A stretch of 64,000 bases of DNA from Aureimonas psammosilenae (lineage in GTDB: Bacteria; Pseudomonadota; Alphaproteobacteria; Rhizobiales; Rhizobiaceae), in the NCBI RefSeq assembly GCF_009176975.1, contig NZ_WEZG01000001.1:434001-498000 (forward strand), read 5' to 3'. Made by a program: the position numbers and the translations under genes. Shown here in pieces: positions 50,248 through 58,292 of the stretch. The notes beneath the pieces are model-generated. The model was not told the origin of the DNA and ran no database searches. It worked only from the letters and a program-made list of their open reading frames with translations. Within the stretch, counting starts at the first letter, position 1. Every line of letters starts with the position of its first letter.

Positions 50248-52224
50248 ATGCCTCGCTTCTCTGGAACCCTTGTCGAAGATGCGCCGGCCTCGGAGCCGGT
50301 GCGCCGGCCGCGCTTCAGCGGAACGCTTGTGGAGGACATGCCGCAGGACGGCGGCGGCAGCTCCAACGGGTACAAGATGGCGCGCGGTGCCTATCTGGGC
50401 GCGCTCGACGGCGCGTCCCTATCCTTCGGTGACGAGCTGGGCGCTGGCCTCGGCGCGGTGTCGGAAGGGCTGGCCAGCTACATCACTGGCACGCCGGGGC
50501 GCTCCTATGGTGAGCTTCGCGACCAGATCCGCGCGCAGAACCGTCAGGCGCAGGAAGAGGCTCCCGGCTCATACCTTACCGGCCAGATCGCGGGCGGTAT
50601 TGCATCGTCCGCGCCAATCGCGGGCGCAGGCATTGTCGGGGGCGCAGCGCGATCCATTCCGGCAAAGCTCGCCATCTCCACCGGGACCGGAGCGGGTACG
50701 GGTGCGGTGCAGGGCTTCGGTGCTGGTGAAGGCGGCTTCAACAAGCGCATGGAGGAAGCCGTCTTAGGAGCAGGTATCGGCGGCGGTATGGGGTTCTTGG
50801 CGGTTCCTGCCGGCGCAGCGATTGGCAAGGGCCTGAACTATGCTGGCGATTTCCTGGCCTCTCGGGGCGGCCCGGTTGGGCGATCCGGCCAAGACCTTCT
50901 CCAGCGCACTCTTGCCGACGAAGGCTTGACCCTTGAAGACGCCGCCCGCCGCGCCCGCGAGATGGGTCCGAGCGCCATGCTTGCCGATGCGAGCGAAGGT
51001 CTTCGATATCGCGCCGAACAGATCGCGCAGAGCGACAACCCGGCCCGGTCGGGCGTCATCGGTGCCCTGAAGGATCGCAGCGCGGCGGCCGGCGGTCGGA
51101 TCAATTCCGCCTATAACGATGCACTTGGGCCGCGCCCGAACGTTCATGAAACGATCACGACCATGGCGAAGGAGGCCAAGGGCCGCGCCGATCCGCTCTA
51201 TGCGCAGGCCCGAGCCGAAAACCTGCCGGTAGACGTGAACCCGGTTATCCAGGCCATCGACGGGCAACTCATGACGCCAGCCGACCGTATCGCCGGCCCC
51301 TCCGGGCTTCCTGCCGATGACGTGGACAAGGCGCTATCGTGGGTTCGTTCGCATCTGACGGACGGGCAATCGCAGCGAACCGGCATCGATCATCTTGACC
51401 GGCTAGAGCGCCGTGTCAGGGCGCAGACGAAATCGGCATTCGAGGGCGGGCGCTCCGATGTGGGGCACGCGCTCAACGAGGTGGGCAAGGTGCTGCGGGG
51501 CCAGATGAAGGCTTCCAGCCCGATCTATGCGCAGGCCCGCCAGACCTTCGCCGATGACATGAGCGTCAAGGAGGCTTTCGAGACCGGGCAGAAACTCTTC
51601 GGCCGGAAGGTCCATCCCGACTTCCTTGCGGCCGAAGTCGCGGACATGAGCGATGCGGAGCGGCAGGCCTTGCAGCTCGGCGCCCGCTCGGCAGTGGACG
51701 ATGCGATGGGGCAGGTCCGCAACGGCGCACTGAAGGGCCGCCAGCTTCTCGATAGCGATTTCAACGAGCGCAAGATCCTCACCGTCCTTGGCGAGGACGA
51801 TGGTCGCACCCTCATCAATTCGCTTCAGGGCGAACAGGCGATGGCCGAAACCGCGCACCAGGCGATCGGCAACTCGGCAACGTCTCGGCGGATGGACAAC
51901 CCGTTCCGCGTTCAACAGCGCACAGCGGACGACCGCGCCGGCATCATCCGCAGCGCCGCGAACCTCAAGTTCGGCGATGCCGCCATGCGGGCGCTGGAAT
52001 ACGGCAAAGACGCGCTGGAGCGGCGTGGCGCGGCTACGATGGCCGACGAGCTTGGCTCCACTCTCACGGCCACCGGAGACGCCAGGGAGCGCATTGTGCG
52101 AGCCTTGATGGATCAGGACGCACGGCGCGCGCAGGCGCGAGTGACAGACCCGAAGGTGAGGGCGATTGCCGAGGCCCTTACTCGGGGCGGGATGCTTGCT
52201 TACGGCCAGAACGCTCTCCGATGA
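50248..52224 (+). CDS. Phage internal virion / ejection-type protein
   Basis: 658 residues starting 6 nt after the previous stop. The N-terminus has a direct repeat: PRFSGTLVED occurs at about residues 2-11 and again at about 20-29. Residues 110-220 contain Gly/Ala-rich hydrophobic segments (QIAGGIASSAPIAGAGIVGGAA; VLGAGIGGGMGFLAVPAGAAIGKG) that could insert in membranes. The rest is long-helical (AGGRINSAYNDALGPRPNVHETI, FADDMSVKEAFETGQKLFGRKVHPD). Gly/Ala hydrophobic segments plus long helices fit ejection proteins that form a trans-envelope conduit. Function by context with the upstream gene. Confidence 0.68.
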   Translation: MPRFSGTLVEDAPASEPVRRPRFSGTLVEDMPQDGGGSSNGYKMARGAYLGALDGASLSFGDELGAGLGAVSEGLASYITGTPGRSYGELRDQIRAQNRQAQEEAPGSYLTGQIAGGIASSAPIAGAGIVGGAARSIPAKLAISTGTGAGTGAVQGFGAGEGGFNKRMEEAVLGAGIGGGMGFLAVPAGAAIGKGLNYAGDFLASRGGPVGRSGQDLLQRTLADEGLTLEDAARRAREMGPSAMLADASEGLRYRAEQIAQSDNPARSGVIGALKDRSAAAGGRINSAYNDALGPRPNVHETITTMAKEAKGRADPLYAQARAENLPVDVNPVIQAIDGQLMTPADRIAGPSGLPADDVDKALSWVRSHLTDGQSQRTGIDHLDRLERRVRAQTKSAFEGGRSDVGHALNEVGKVLRGQMKASSPIYAQARQTFADDMSVKEAFETGQKLFGRKVHPDFLAAEVADMSDAERQALQLGARSAVDDAMGQVRNGALKGRQLLDSDFNERKILTVLGEDDGRTLINSLQGEQAMAETAHQAIGNSATSRRMDNPFRVQQRTADDRAGIIRSAANLKFGDAAMRALEYGKDALERRGAATMADELGSTLTATGDARERIVRALMDQDARRAQARVTDPKVRAIAEALTRGGMLAYGQNALR

Positions 52225-52387
52225 GAACGCCAGCGCATAGGCCAATCATGATGCCGACGATGAGCGATGCGGCGCTGAAGGGGATGGATCGGAAAAACCA
52301 ATTCAGCCCAAACCACGCCACGGTCATCACTGCCGCGAACAAGATCAGCGCGGCGGCTCGCCAGATGAATACGGCGGCAGGGCTCAA
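52178..52387 (-). CDS. Possible small two-helix membrane protein (opposite strand)
   Basis: 69 residues from a TTG at 52387 with two strong hydrophobic segments (VFIWRAAALILFAAVMTVAWFG and AASLIVGIMIGLCAGVLIG). It fills the otherwise empty gap 52225-52450, is antisense to the operon and overlaps the end of the ejection-type gene by 47 bp. A holin-like role would fit the length, but no ribosome site supports it. Confidence 0.3.
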   Translation of the reverse strand: MSPAAVFIWRAAALILFAAVMTVAWFGLNWFFRSIPFSAASLIVGIMIGLCAGVLIGERSGRKQASRPE

Positions 52388-52450
52388 TGGTGCGGCTCCG
52401 GTCGGGGCATGGCCGCACCATACGACACGCCACGGGCATGGAGAAGCCGC

Positions 52451-52846
52451 ATGACGAGCAATCCTATCGACGCGCAGCGCTACAACGAGTTCGCGGCCTC
52501 CATCATGCCCGCGCCCGGTGCGTCCGAAGTCGGGGCGGAACTCGCCACCTACCTCAATGCGACGGCAACGACCGGCGGCGATCCGAACCACCTCACCGAC
52601 ATCGTGGAAAGGTTCACCGCCGCGCCCGCAACGACGATTGCCGATGCCTTGGCTCTTGTGTCGTGGATCTCGGCTTTGCTGCCACAGGCGCTCGCGGTGC
52701 CCATCGAGGACGAAGGGACGGCGGTCGCGCTACGCCACATCATCGGCAATGCCTGCAACATGGCGGATCGCGCACGTGACGCGCTTGTCACCAGCACCGG
52801 CATTCCGCCCGAGGCCTTCACCGGCATTCCCGGCAAAGCGAACTGA
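52451..52846 (+). CDS. Hypothetical phage protein
   Basis: 131 residues from ATG 52451: MTSNPIDAQRYNEFAASIMP onwards. Mostly helical, with LVSWISALLPQALAVPIEDEGTAVALRHIIGNACNMADRARD. No family recognised. Eight nt before the next gene. Confidence 0.65.
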   Translation: MTSNPIDAQRYNEFAASIMPAPGASEVGAELATYLNATATTGGDPNHLTDIVERFTAAPATTIADALALVSWISALLPQALAVPIEDEGTAVALRHIIGNACNMADRARDALVTSTGIPPEAFTGIPGKAN

Positions 52847-52854
52847 GAGGCACC

Positions 52855-53361
52855 ATGGACAGCTTCATCTTCAATTCGAACGAAACTCCCGAACAGGCGG
52901 CGCAGCGCAAGAAGCAGCAGGTGGCGCAAGCCATGATGCTGGGCGGTCAATCTCCGGGCCTGCCTGCGATCCCGTCTGCGCCCATCGGCTTCGGGAAGCC
53001 CGCGCCGCAGCAAGCGCCGATGTTCTCCGGGCAGACCCGCAACACGATTGGCGGCGGCCTCAGCGGCGCGTTGGTTGGTGGAGCCCTCGGTGGGCCGATT
53101 GGCGCGGTTGCCGGCGCGCTCCTTGCTGGCGGTGCCGCTCGCGCTCTTCACAAGCCCGACCGCTCGCAGGAGGCACAAGCGGCGATGAATGCAGGGTGGG
53201 ACGGCTTCAGCCAACAGCCGCAGCAATCGGCCTCGACGCCGCAGTCTCCGCCGGCATGGACAGCCGAAACCGGGAGCAAATCCATCCATACGGGCTCGGG
53301 CGTGTTCCCCGGCGAAGCGGACGACTTCAAGCCCGCGTACCGGAAGATATTCGGAGGCTGA
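52855..53361 (+). CDS. Hypothetical virion-associated protein with Gly-zipper segment
   Basis: 168 residues. N-terminus NETPEQAAQRKKQQVAQAMMLGG, then a Gly/Ala-rich membrane-like segment (GGGLSGALVGGALGGPIGAVAGALLAGGAARAL, about residues 63-95), then a Pro/Gln-rich tail. The pattern of glycine-zipper plus disordered tail is seen in small phage ejection or membrane proteins. Gene order within the virion module supports this. Confidence 0.65.
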   Translation: MDSFIFNSNETPEQAAQRKKQQVAQAMMLGGQSPGLPAIPSAPIGFGKPAPQQAPMFSGQTRNTIGGGLSGALVGGALGGPIGAVAGALLAGGAARALHKPDRSQEAQAAMNAGWDGFSQQPQQSASTPQSPPAWTAETGSKSIHTGSGVFPGEADDFKPAYRKIFGG

Positions 53362-53363
53362 CG

Positions 53364-53627
53364 ATGGCGACGCTGCAGGCTCGCTTGGAAAAGCTGGAAG
53401 CCAAGATGACCGGGGCCAAAGCTCCCCGTCGCTTTATTGTCGTGCAAGGAGGGGCGGGCTTCTCGGATGGAGCGATTGAGGCCTTCTTGGCTACCAAGGG
53501 GATCAAGCTCACGCCGTCCGACCAGATCGCTTATATTCGGCTGCAACTGGGGGAACCGGACGGTAGCGCCGCACCAATCGAACCGCTCCAGCTTCTCAAC
53601 ATCACGCCATGCAGGGGACGAACATGA
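53364..53627 (+). CDS. Small hypothetical protein, paralogue 1
   Basis: 87 residues: MATLQARLEKLEAKMTGAKA with a short coiled-coil start, then RRFIVVQGGAGFSDGAIEAFLATKGIKLTPSDQI. It matches the next gene in length and layout (M-x-TL-x-ARL-x2-LE, then an R-x-I/VIFV-x-GG strand, then AFLA-x2-GI), so the two are a tandem duplication. Function unknown. Confidence 0.68.
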   Translation: MATLQARLEKLEAKMTGAKAPRRFIVVQGGAGFSDGAIEAFLATKGIKLTPSDQIAYIRLQLGEPDGSAAPIEPLQLLNITPCRGRT

Positions 53628-53887
53628 AAACACTTGCCGCGCGCCTCGCACAGCTTGAACAACGGATCGGATCTGCCGGCCCACAGTCGCGCGTCATCTT
53701 CGTGACCGGTGGGGAAACGACAGCCGACAAGTGCGATGCCTTCCTCGCGAAGAATGGCATCAGCATCAAGCCGCGCGATATCCTGTTCCTGACGACTTAC
53801 GAGGCCAAGCCGGGTTCAGATGAAGCCCCGACGCCACTTCGGATCGTGAGCATCAATTCCCTCGACGGCCGGCCGTTGACGGCCTGA
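53624..53887 (+). CDS. Small hypothetical protein, paralogue 2
   Basis: 87 residues: MKTLAARLAQLEQRIGSAGP, then SRVIFVTGGETTADKCDAFLAKNGISIKPRDI. ATGA overlap with paralogue 1. Similarity to it is clear in the N-terminal coiled coil and the GG turn. Function unknown. Confidence 0.68.
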   Translation: MKTLAARLAQLEQRIGSAGPQSRVIFVTGGETTADKCDAFLAKNGISIKPRDILFLTTYEAKPGSDEAPTPLRIVSINSLDGRPLTA

Positions 53888-53912
53888 AATCAATCATAGG
53901 AAATCAAGCGGT

Positions 53913-54350
53913 ATGTCGCGCGGTGGAGTTAGAGAAGGCGCAGGACGGAAGGCGGGAACGGCCAATCGTCGGTCAATGGAGATTGTCGCGGATTTGATGG
54001 CGTCCGGTCAATCGCCGGCCGAATACCTCGTCACCCTGTATCGGAATGAGCAGGCCGACCCGAAGGACCGCGCCTGGGCCGCGAACGCTGTCGCCCCGTA
54101 TGTGCATCCTCGCCTTGCCCCTACCGCTCAGAAGGTGACGCTCGACTTGCCCGACACCTCGACGGCGGAAGGCGTGCGCGATGCTATCGCTCGCGTCGTT
54201 CAATCCGTAGCGGTAGGCGAGATTGCGCCGAGTGAGGGGCAGAGCATGGTTGCCGTCATTGAGGCGCAGCGCAAGGCCATCGAGACGGTGGACGTGTTGA
54301 AGAGGCTAGAGACCCTTGAGGCAAGCTACACGCAATCCAGACCCGCATAA
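53913..54350 (+). CDS. Small-terminase-like phage protein
   Basis: 145 residues opening with SRGGVREGAGRKAGTANRRS, the GG-x-R-x-GAGRK-x-G motif that often begins phage small terminase subunits and similar DNA-binding phage proteins. The rest is helical (MEIVADLMASGQSPAEYLVTLYRN; EGQSMVAVIEAQRKAIETVDV). No large terminase gene follows; the next gene is ParA-like. So either this is not a terminase or the packaging module has been truncated. Confidence 0.5.
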   Translation: MSRGGVREGAGRKAGTANRRSMEIVADLMASGQSPAEYLVTLYRNEQADPKDRAWAANAVAPYVHPRLAPTAQKVTLDLPDTSTAEGVRDAIARVVQSVAVGEIAPSEGQSMVAVIEAQRKAIETVDVLKRLETLEASYTQSRPA

Positions 54351-54418
54351 GCATCGAAGTTATTTGTATCGTTACGGCTGGCTCTCTACGGTCGCGCGAA
54401 AAGGACCGGGGATCACGG

Positions 54419-55426
54419 ATGCGCTACGCAATTTGGAACAACAAGGGTGGCGTTGGGAAGTCTTTCGTCACGTTCATCACGGCTTGCGAATATGCGCGAG
54501 TTCATCCTGAGAAGATGGTCGTGATTGTAGATATGTGCCCACAGGCCAACGTCAGTGAAGTCGTGCTTGGCGGCAATGGGAAGGGAGCGGACGAACTCGA
54601 AAAGCTTCTTACGGCAACCCCAAGGAAGACAGTTGGCGGATATTTTGACGAGCGTATCTCTAGCCCTCATGCCATGACGGGCAACGAGACCAGCTACTTG
54701 CTCAAGGCGAACACCTACAACCCCAACTTGGATGAAAACATCTACCTAATCGCTGGCGACCCTTCGCTGGAGATCCAAGCGGAGGCGATCAACCAGATCG
54801 CGGGACAAACGCTCCCGCCAAACTCGTGGTCAAATGTCCATCAATGGCTGAAGGACCTGCTGAACACGATCACTCGGAAACACGACGATCCGGTGTTCTT
54901 TATCGACTGCAATCCGAGTTTTTCAGCGTACACCGAGCTAGCTATCATAGCTTCGGATCGCCTAATCGTCCCTTGCACCGCTGATGGCTCATCTGCTCGT
55001 GCGATCACGAATATTGGCCAGTTGGTATATGGTATCAACGTTCCGGCGGCCTACGCCGCTGTAAGCTTCTCGAAGCGTGCGGCAACCTATTCGCTACCTC
55101 TTCCTACTATCCACGTTATTCCGCTCAATCGCAGCACTCAATATGAGCAGAAAGCCTCGAAGGCTTTTTCCGCAATGTACAGTGCAATAAAGGCGCGCGC
55201 CGCAAAGCTATATTCTGCGAACAAGGGAGCTTTCACGTCGTCTAAAGACCAGTTCTTGGACATTCCTGATGCGCACAGCGTCAGCGTTGTCACGGCACAT
55301 CTTGGTCTACCTCTGCACAAAATTAAGCTTGGTAAGTATCAAATTCATGATAGGGATACCCAAGTCCCGAAAGACAGTCTCAATCGGTACAAAGATGCTT
55401 TCGCCAACCTCGTTGGGAGGCTCTAG
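54419..55426 (+). CDS. ParA-family ATPase (orphan)
   Basis: 335 residues. The deviant Walker A is NNKGGVGKSFV (residues 7-17). Walker A' reads VDMCPQANVSE, where the usual second acidic residue of D-x-DPQ is Cys. Walker B is FFIDCNPSFSAYTELAI. The C-terminal half is longer than in minimal ParA and has no recognised domain. No ParB-like gene follows. It could segregate a circular form of the element, act on a host nucleoid process, or be a defence-type ParA. It differs in base use from the virion genes before it (more A/T at third positions), suggesting separate acquisition. Confidence 0.8.
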   Translation: MRYAIWNNKGGVGKSFVTFITACEYARVHPEKMVVIVDMCPQANVSEVVLGGNGKGADELEKLLTATPRKTVGGYFDERISSPHAMTGNETSYLLKANTYNPNLDENIYLIAGDPSLEIQAEAINQIAGQTLPPNSWSNVHQWLKDLLNTITRKHDDPVFFIDCNPSFSAYTELAIIASDRLIVPCTADGSSARAITNIGQLVYGINVPAAYAAVSFSKRAATYSLPLPTIHVIPLNRSTQYEQKASKAFSAMYSAIKARAAKLYSANKGAFTSSKDQFLDIPDAHSVSVVTAHLGLPLHKIKLGKYQIHDRDTQVPKDSLNRYKDAFANLVGRL

Positions 55427-55482
55427 CGCAAATCCCCATTGCGCTTCTTGTTCCAGGTTTCCTTTCCTGCGGAGGGCAGTTT

Positions 55483-55746
55483 CTACTCCGTTACTCCGGT
55501 AACTTGGCGGTTGGGCAGGTTGCTATTATCTAATGTCGCCGGTCGAAGTCTACATCTCTCAAGCATGTCTCGGATCGCCGCCTTGGTGACGAAGTGCTTG
55601 CCGGCGATCATCAGCATATCGAGGTTGCCCTTTGTCGCCTCGGTACGAAGGGCTGCGGGCTTGAGACTGCCGGCAAAGAATAGTTCACATGCTTCGGCAA
55701 GCCGAACGGGATCATGATCGCCGATGGAGTTGGCATCACGGCTCAT
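55483..55746 (-). CDS. Excisionase-like small protein
   Basis: 87 residues. The core PVRLAEACELFFAGSLKPAALRTEATKGNLDMLMIAGKHFVTKAAIRDMLERCR fits small excisionase/HTH-like proteins seen in Rhizobiales mobile elements. It overlaps the AlpA-like gene upstream (55736-56098) by 11 nt. Probably a DNA-binding cofactor of recombination or a regulator. Confidence 0.6.
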   Translation of the reverse strand: MSRDANSIGDHDPVRLAEACELFFAGSLKPAALRTEATKGNLDMLMIAGKHFVTKAAIRDMLERCRLRPATLDNSNLPNRQVTGVTE

Positions 55747-56098
55747 GGTTTTCCCCCATTTTGCCTTGTTGCTTTGCCTTTGCCTTCGCCCGCTGCGCCT
55801 CGTGGATACGCTTCACGATAGGGTCAGGGTCTGCACCACGTTCGCGGGCTTGAGCATCGTGGATCATCTTCATAAGCGGGTCGGGATCGTTGCCCGCTTC
55901 AGGTTGGCCGCCAGACTGCAATGAGGCAAGCGCAGCTTCGACAGACGCCCATGACCAACGGACACAGCCAGCGGTGAGCTTCAGCGGTTTTGGAAGCACT
56001 CCACCTCGCACGAGTGCGTAAACCTGCGTTTCGCTGATCTCCAGCTCGGCTGAGAGGGTCTTGATGTTGACGTAGGACGGGACGTTTCCAATCGGCAT
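55736..56098 (-). CDS. AlpA-like helix-turn-helix protein with internal repeat
   Basis: 120 residues. Residues 10-55 form a MerR/AlpA-type HTH (IKTLSAELEISETQVYALVRGGVLPKPLKL, then RWSWASVEAALASL). The C-terminal third repeats a motif: DPDPLMKMIHDAQARERG followed by DPDPIVKRIHEAQRAKAK. The second DNA-binding protein of this type in the element; with its neighbour it may act as recombination directionality factor. Confidence 0.68.
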   Translation of the reverse strand: MPIGNVPSYVNIKTLSAELEISETQVYALVRGGVLPKPLKLTAGCVRWSWASVEAALASLQSGGQPEAGNDPDPLMKMIHDAQARERGADPDPIVKRIHEAQRAKAKAKQQGKMGENHEP

Positions 56099-56166
56099 GC
56101 GGTTTCTCGCGGGGTGCCGTTAGACTGTCGCAAACGTCGCAACTGTCGCAAGCCCTGAACTGATTT

Positions 56167-56388
56167 TCAGCGCCGCCGGGTGATCTCGGCATCTACGAGC
56201 CGTTTGCCAACGCTTGAAATCCCGACCCCGCCAAGTTTGCGCTCTGCCAATTCGAGTTCAAGCAAGCGGTCGGCCATTGTTGTTGTTAGGAACGCCGTAT
56301 CGTGGCGATACAGCTTCAACAGCCAATCCCATTCTTCCGATGTCAGTTCGCCTTTGGATATCAAGCTTTCTTCATCTCCCGTCCTCAA
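56167..56388 (-). CDS. Small hypothetical protein
   Basis: 73 residues (MRTGDEESLISKGELTSEEW...), helical: DWLLKLYRHDTAFLTTTMADRLLELELAERKLGGVGIS. Its start overlaps the stop of the upstream gene by 4 nt. No family recognised; a short winged-helix is possible (TTTMADRLLELELAERK). Confidence 0.55.
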   Translation of the reverse strand: MRTGDEESLISKGELTSEEWDWLLKLYRHDTAFLTTTMADRLLELELAERKLGGVGISSVGKRLVDAEITRRR

Positions 56389-56771
56389 AGGTCGGTAAGC
56401 CCTTCGGCTTCACCCGCCAGATACTTGTCGTTGAAGCCAATTCTTGAATTCGACGGACGTGCTTCTTCCTTCGGAATGGCAACCATCCGAAACGAGGCTT
56501 GGGTGAAATGTTGCAGTAGCTCGACGTGACGCCCCTCTTCATCCTCTCCGATGAATAGAATTAGTTGCGATCCCACACTAGCCATCGAGGTTACTCGGAT
56601 CTGTCGGGAGCCATCGGTAGCGTAGAAAACCGGAGTTTCTTCGTCGCGTTGGCACCCACGTTTGAAGCGGGCCGTGCTCTCTACCAGCTTATCCTTCAAG
56701 GCCTCTGCCGGATCTTTGATCCGGGGCATAGCTGCGGGCATGGGAAGAGTTGGGAATGAACGATCTGTCAT
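56385..56771 (-). CDS. Hypothetical protein
   Basis: 128 residues from ATG 56771. PVFYATDGSRQIRVTSMASVGSQLILFIGEDEEGRHVELLQHFTQASFRMVAI is a beta-rich core. No family recognised. It follows the antitoxin gene by 13 nt on the same strand, so it may belong to that operon. Confidence 0.58.
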   Translation of the reverse strand: MTDRSFPTLPMPAAMPRIKDPAEALKDKLVESTARFKRGCQRDEETPVFYATDGSRQIRVTSMASVGSQLILFIGEDEEGRHVELLQHFTQASFRMVAIPKEEARPSNSRIGFNDKYLAGEAEGLTDL

Positions 56772-56784
56772 TCTGGATACGCCC

Positions 56785-57126
56785 TTACTGGCAGGCCTGC
56801 TTGCGCACAGGCGGCTCGGCAGCGATTTCACTTTGCAGATCACGCAAAGCCCTGACCATTTCCACAGGGCGGGAGTTAATCAAAAGCAGATAAGCACGCA
56901 TCGCTTGAACCGGGCGCGAACGACCTTGCTCCCACTGCTTCAGTTGATCGGAGCCAAATCCAAACGTCGAAGCGAAGTCTTTCTGAGACAATCCGGTCTT
57001 GGCCCGGATGGCCTTCACGTCGATTTCAGCAGGTACATGAAGCTGGTACGGTTCGGCCTCGCCGCGAGCGATGGCCAACGCTTCGTGCAAGCCCTCCGCG
57101 ATCTGGTCGAATACCTTCTTGCTCAT
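56785..57126 (-). CDS. HigA/NadS-type antitoxin with XRE helix-turn-helix
   Basis: 113 residues. The HTH is in the C-terminal half: DVKAIRAKTGLSQKDFASTFGFGSDQLKQWEQGRSRP. The N-terminal KVFDQIAEGLHEALAIARGEAEPY is the arm that typically wraps the toxin in HigA2/NadS proteins. It overlaps the toxin stop by 4 nt, in the toxin-first order typical of higBA. Confidence 0.8.
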   Translation of the reverse strand: MSKKVFDQIAEGLHEALAIARGEAEPYQLHVPAEIDVKAIRAKTGLSQKDFASTFGFGSDQLKQWEQGRSRPVQAMRAYLLLINSRPVEMVRALRDLQSEIAAEPPVRKQACQ

Positions 57127-57509
57127 GCTCTTTCTCCACCTGCGGCTAGCGGTTGGACGCGCCGTGCATAGGCATCCACAATCGCTTCCGTCAGCTTTTT
57201 CAGTTTGTTACGTTCGGCTTTCGTCAGGTTCACCACTTGGCTTTTCCCGAAAACCGCAATGAGGAAAACCGGCAACGCATCCCCACTGTAGAATGTGATA
57301 GTCCGAACGCCTCCGCTCTTGCCCTTATGGTTGCCACGAATGGAGAAGCGGACCTTCCGACAGCCACCGGTGCCTTCCATCACGTCTCCCGCTTCGGGAT
57401 TGTCGGCAATGAAGTTGATGAAATCCGCAATGTCGTCATTGGACATTCCGGCCTGGGCGGCCTGCCTACGGAAGGAATGAAGCTCTGACACCGTGTGCAT
57501 CCTCCGCAT
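57123..57509 (-). CDS. HigB/RelE-family toxin (putative mRNA interferase)
   Basis: About 128 residues. The RelE/HigB2-type core is clear: AGMSNDDIADFINFIADNPEAGDVMEGTGGCRKVRFSI, GKSGGVRTITFYSGDALPVFLIAVFGKSQVVNLTKAERNKLKKLTEAIV. Basic residues around GCRKVRF and the GGVRTI-x-F-Y segment fit the ribosome-dependent RNase fold. Start 57509 or the ATG three codons later; the upstream AT-rich stretch could be the promoter. With the downstream XRE protein it makes a type II toxin-antitoxin pair likely to stabilise the element. Confidence 0.8.
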   Translation of the reverse strand: MRRMHTVSELHSFRRQAAQAGMSNDDIADFINFIADNPEAGDVMEGTGGCRKVRFSIRGNHKGKSGGVRTITFYSGDALPVFLIAVFGKSQVVNLTKAERNKLKKLTEAIVDAYARRVQPLAAGGERA

Positions 57510-57754
57510 AAGTATGTAGATTACGCACCTTGTCAATTCGTAAATGGATGCCGGCAAACTCAGCGGCTCATTGCCGATTATTATGCCGTGAAAGGACAGC
57601 GGCGCTCTGAAGAAGCGCAGGCCGGACGGGGTTTTGCCTCAATCTGACGCGAAACGCAGAGAGCGCCGAGGAGGGGTTTCGAAGGTTTTGAGGGTTTGCG
57701 ATCCGGGCAAATCGGCAAATTCACGCTGGAGGTTCTGTCAGTTTTGTCAGTTCG

Positions 57755-58144
57755 TCAGGCGGGCGAATTCGCGAAAATTTGGACGCGCATGACGTTCTCT
57801 GGATCTCCGGCTAGTCGGTAGACCAGCGGGGTCGTTTCGCCGGCCGTCGCGGGTGGGTAATGTCCCTCATGCCCGATCATCCAGACGGCATGGACAACCA
57901 TGCGTTCCAGTTGGCGCATCAGCGGCAGGGTATAGGCAACACCCATATCAGCTTCGACAAAGACGCTATCGATACCTTGGTCCGCGATTATGGCGGCTAG
58001 GGCTTTGAGTGGACAATCGACGTGCGCGACAACTTCGCCGCCGTTTCCCTCTACGAACCTGATCAAGCTTTCAGCAATCGTCGGATCGTTTTCTACGATC
58101 AGTATGCGTCGGTGAAACACCTCAGCGAAAGCAACTCCGAACAT
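57755..58144 (-). CDS. Degenerate receiver-domain protein (phospho-acceptor Asp replaced by Glu)
   Basis: 129 residues with a CheY-like fold: RRILIVENDPTIAESLIRFVEG (acidic loop E18/N19/D20), GIDSVFVEADMGVAYTLPLMRQL, then VVHAVWMIGHEGHY. By alignment of the third strand (D59-S-V-F-V-E64) the phospho-acceptor position holds Glu64, and the conserved K-P after strand five is absent (VYRLAGDPE). It should therefore not be switched by phosphorylation. It lies 148 bp downstream of the BLUF gene on the same strand, which recalls the BLUF/receiver partnership PixD-PixE. A light-dependent protein partner role is inference. Confidence 0.72.
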   Translation of the reverse strand: MFGVAFAEVFHRRILIVENDPTIAESLIRFVEGNGGEVVAHVDCPLKALAAIIADQGIDSVFVEADMGVAYTLPLMRQLERMVVHAVWMIGHEGHYPPATAGETTPLVYRLAGDPENVMRVQIFANSPA

Positions 58145-58292
58145 ATACGTCTGCCGCGCTGATAATTTGCAAAGGCAGAAGGCGCAGATGACGGAATTGT
58201 TGCACGGCTGCCGATAGAGATTTGTTCGCTACCGTAAACATTCGGCCGGCGGCGTTCCGTGCGTCGCTAATACGTCGTCGTTTTCGGGGTAG

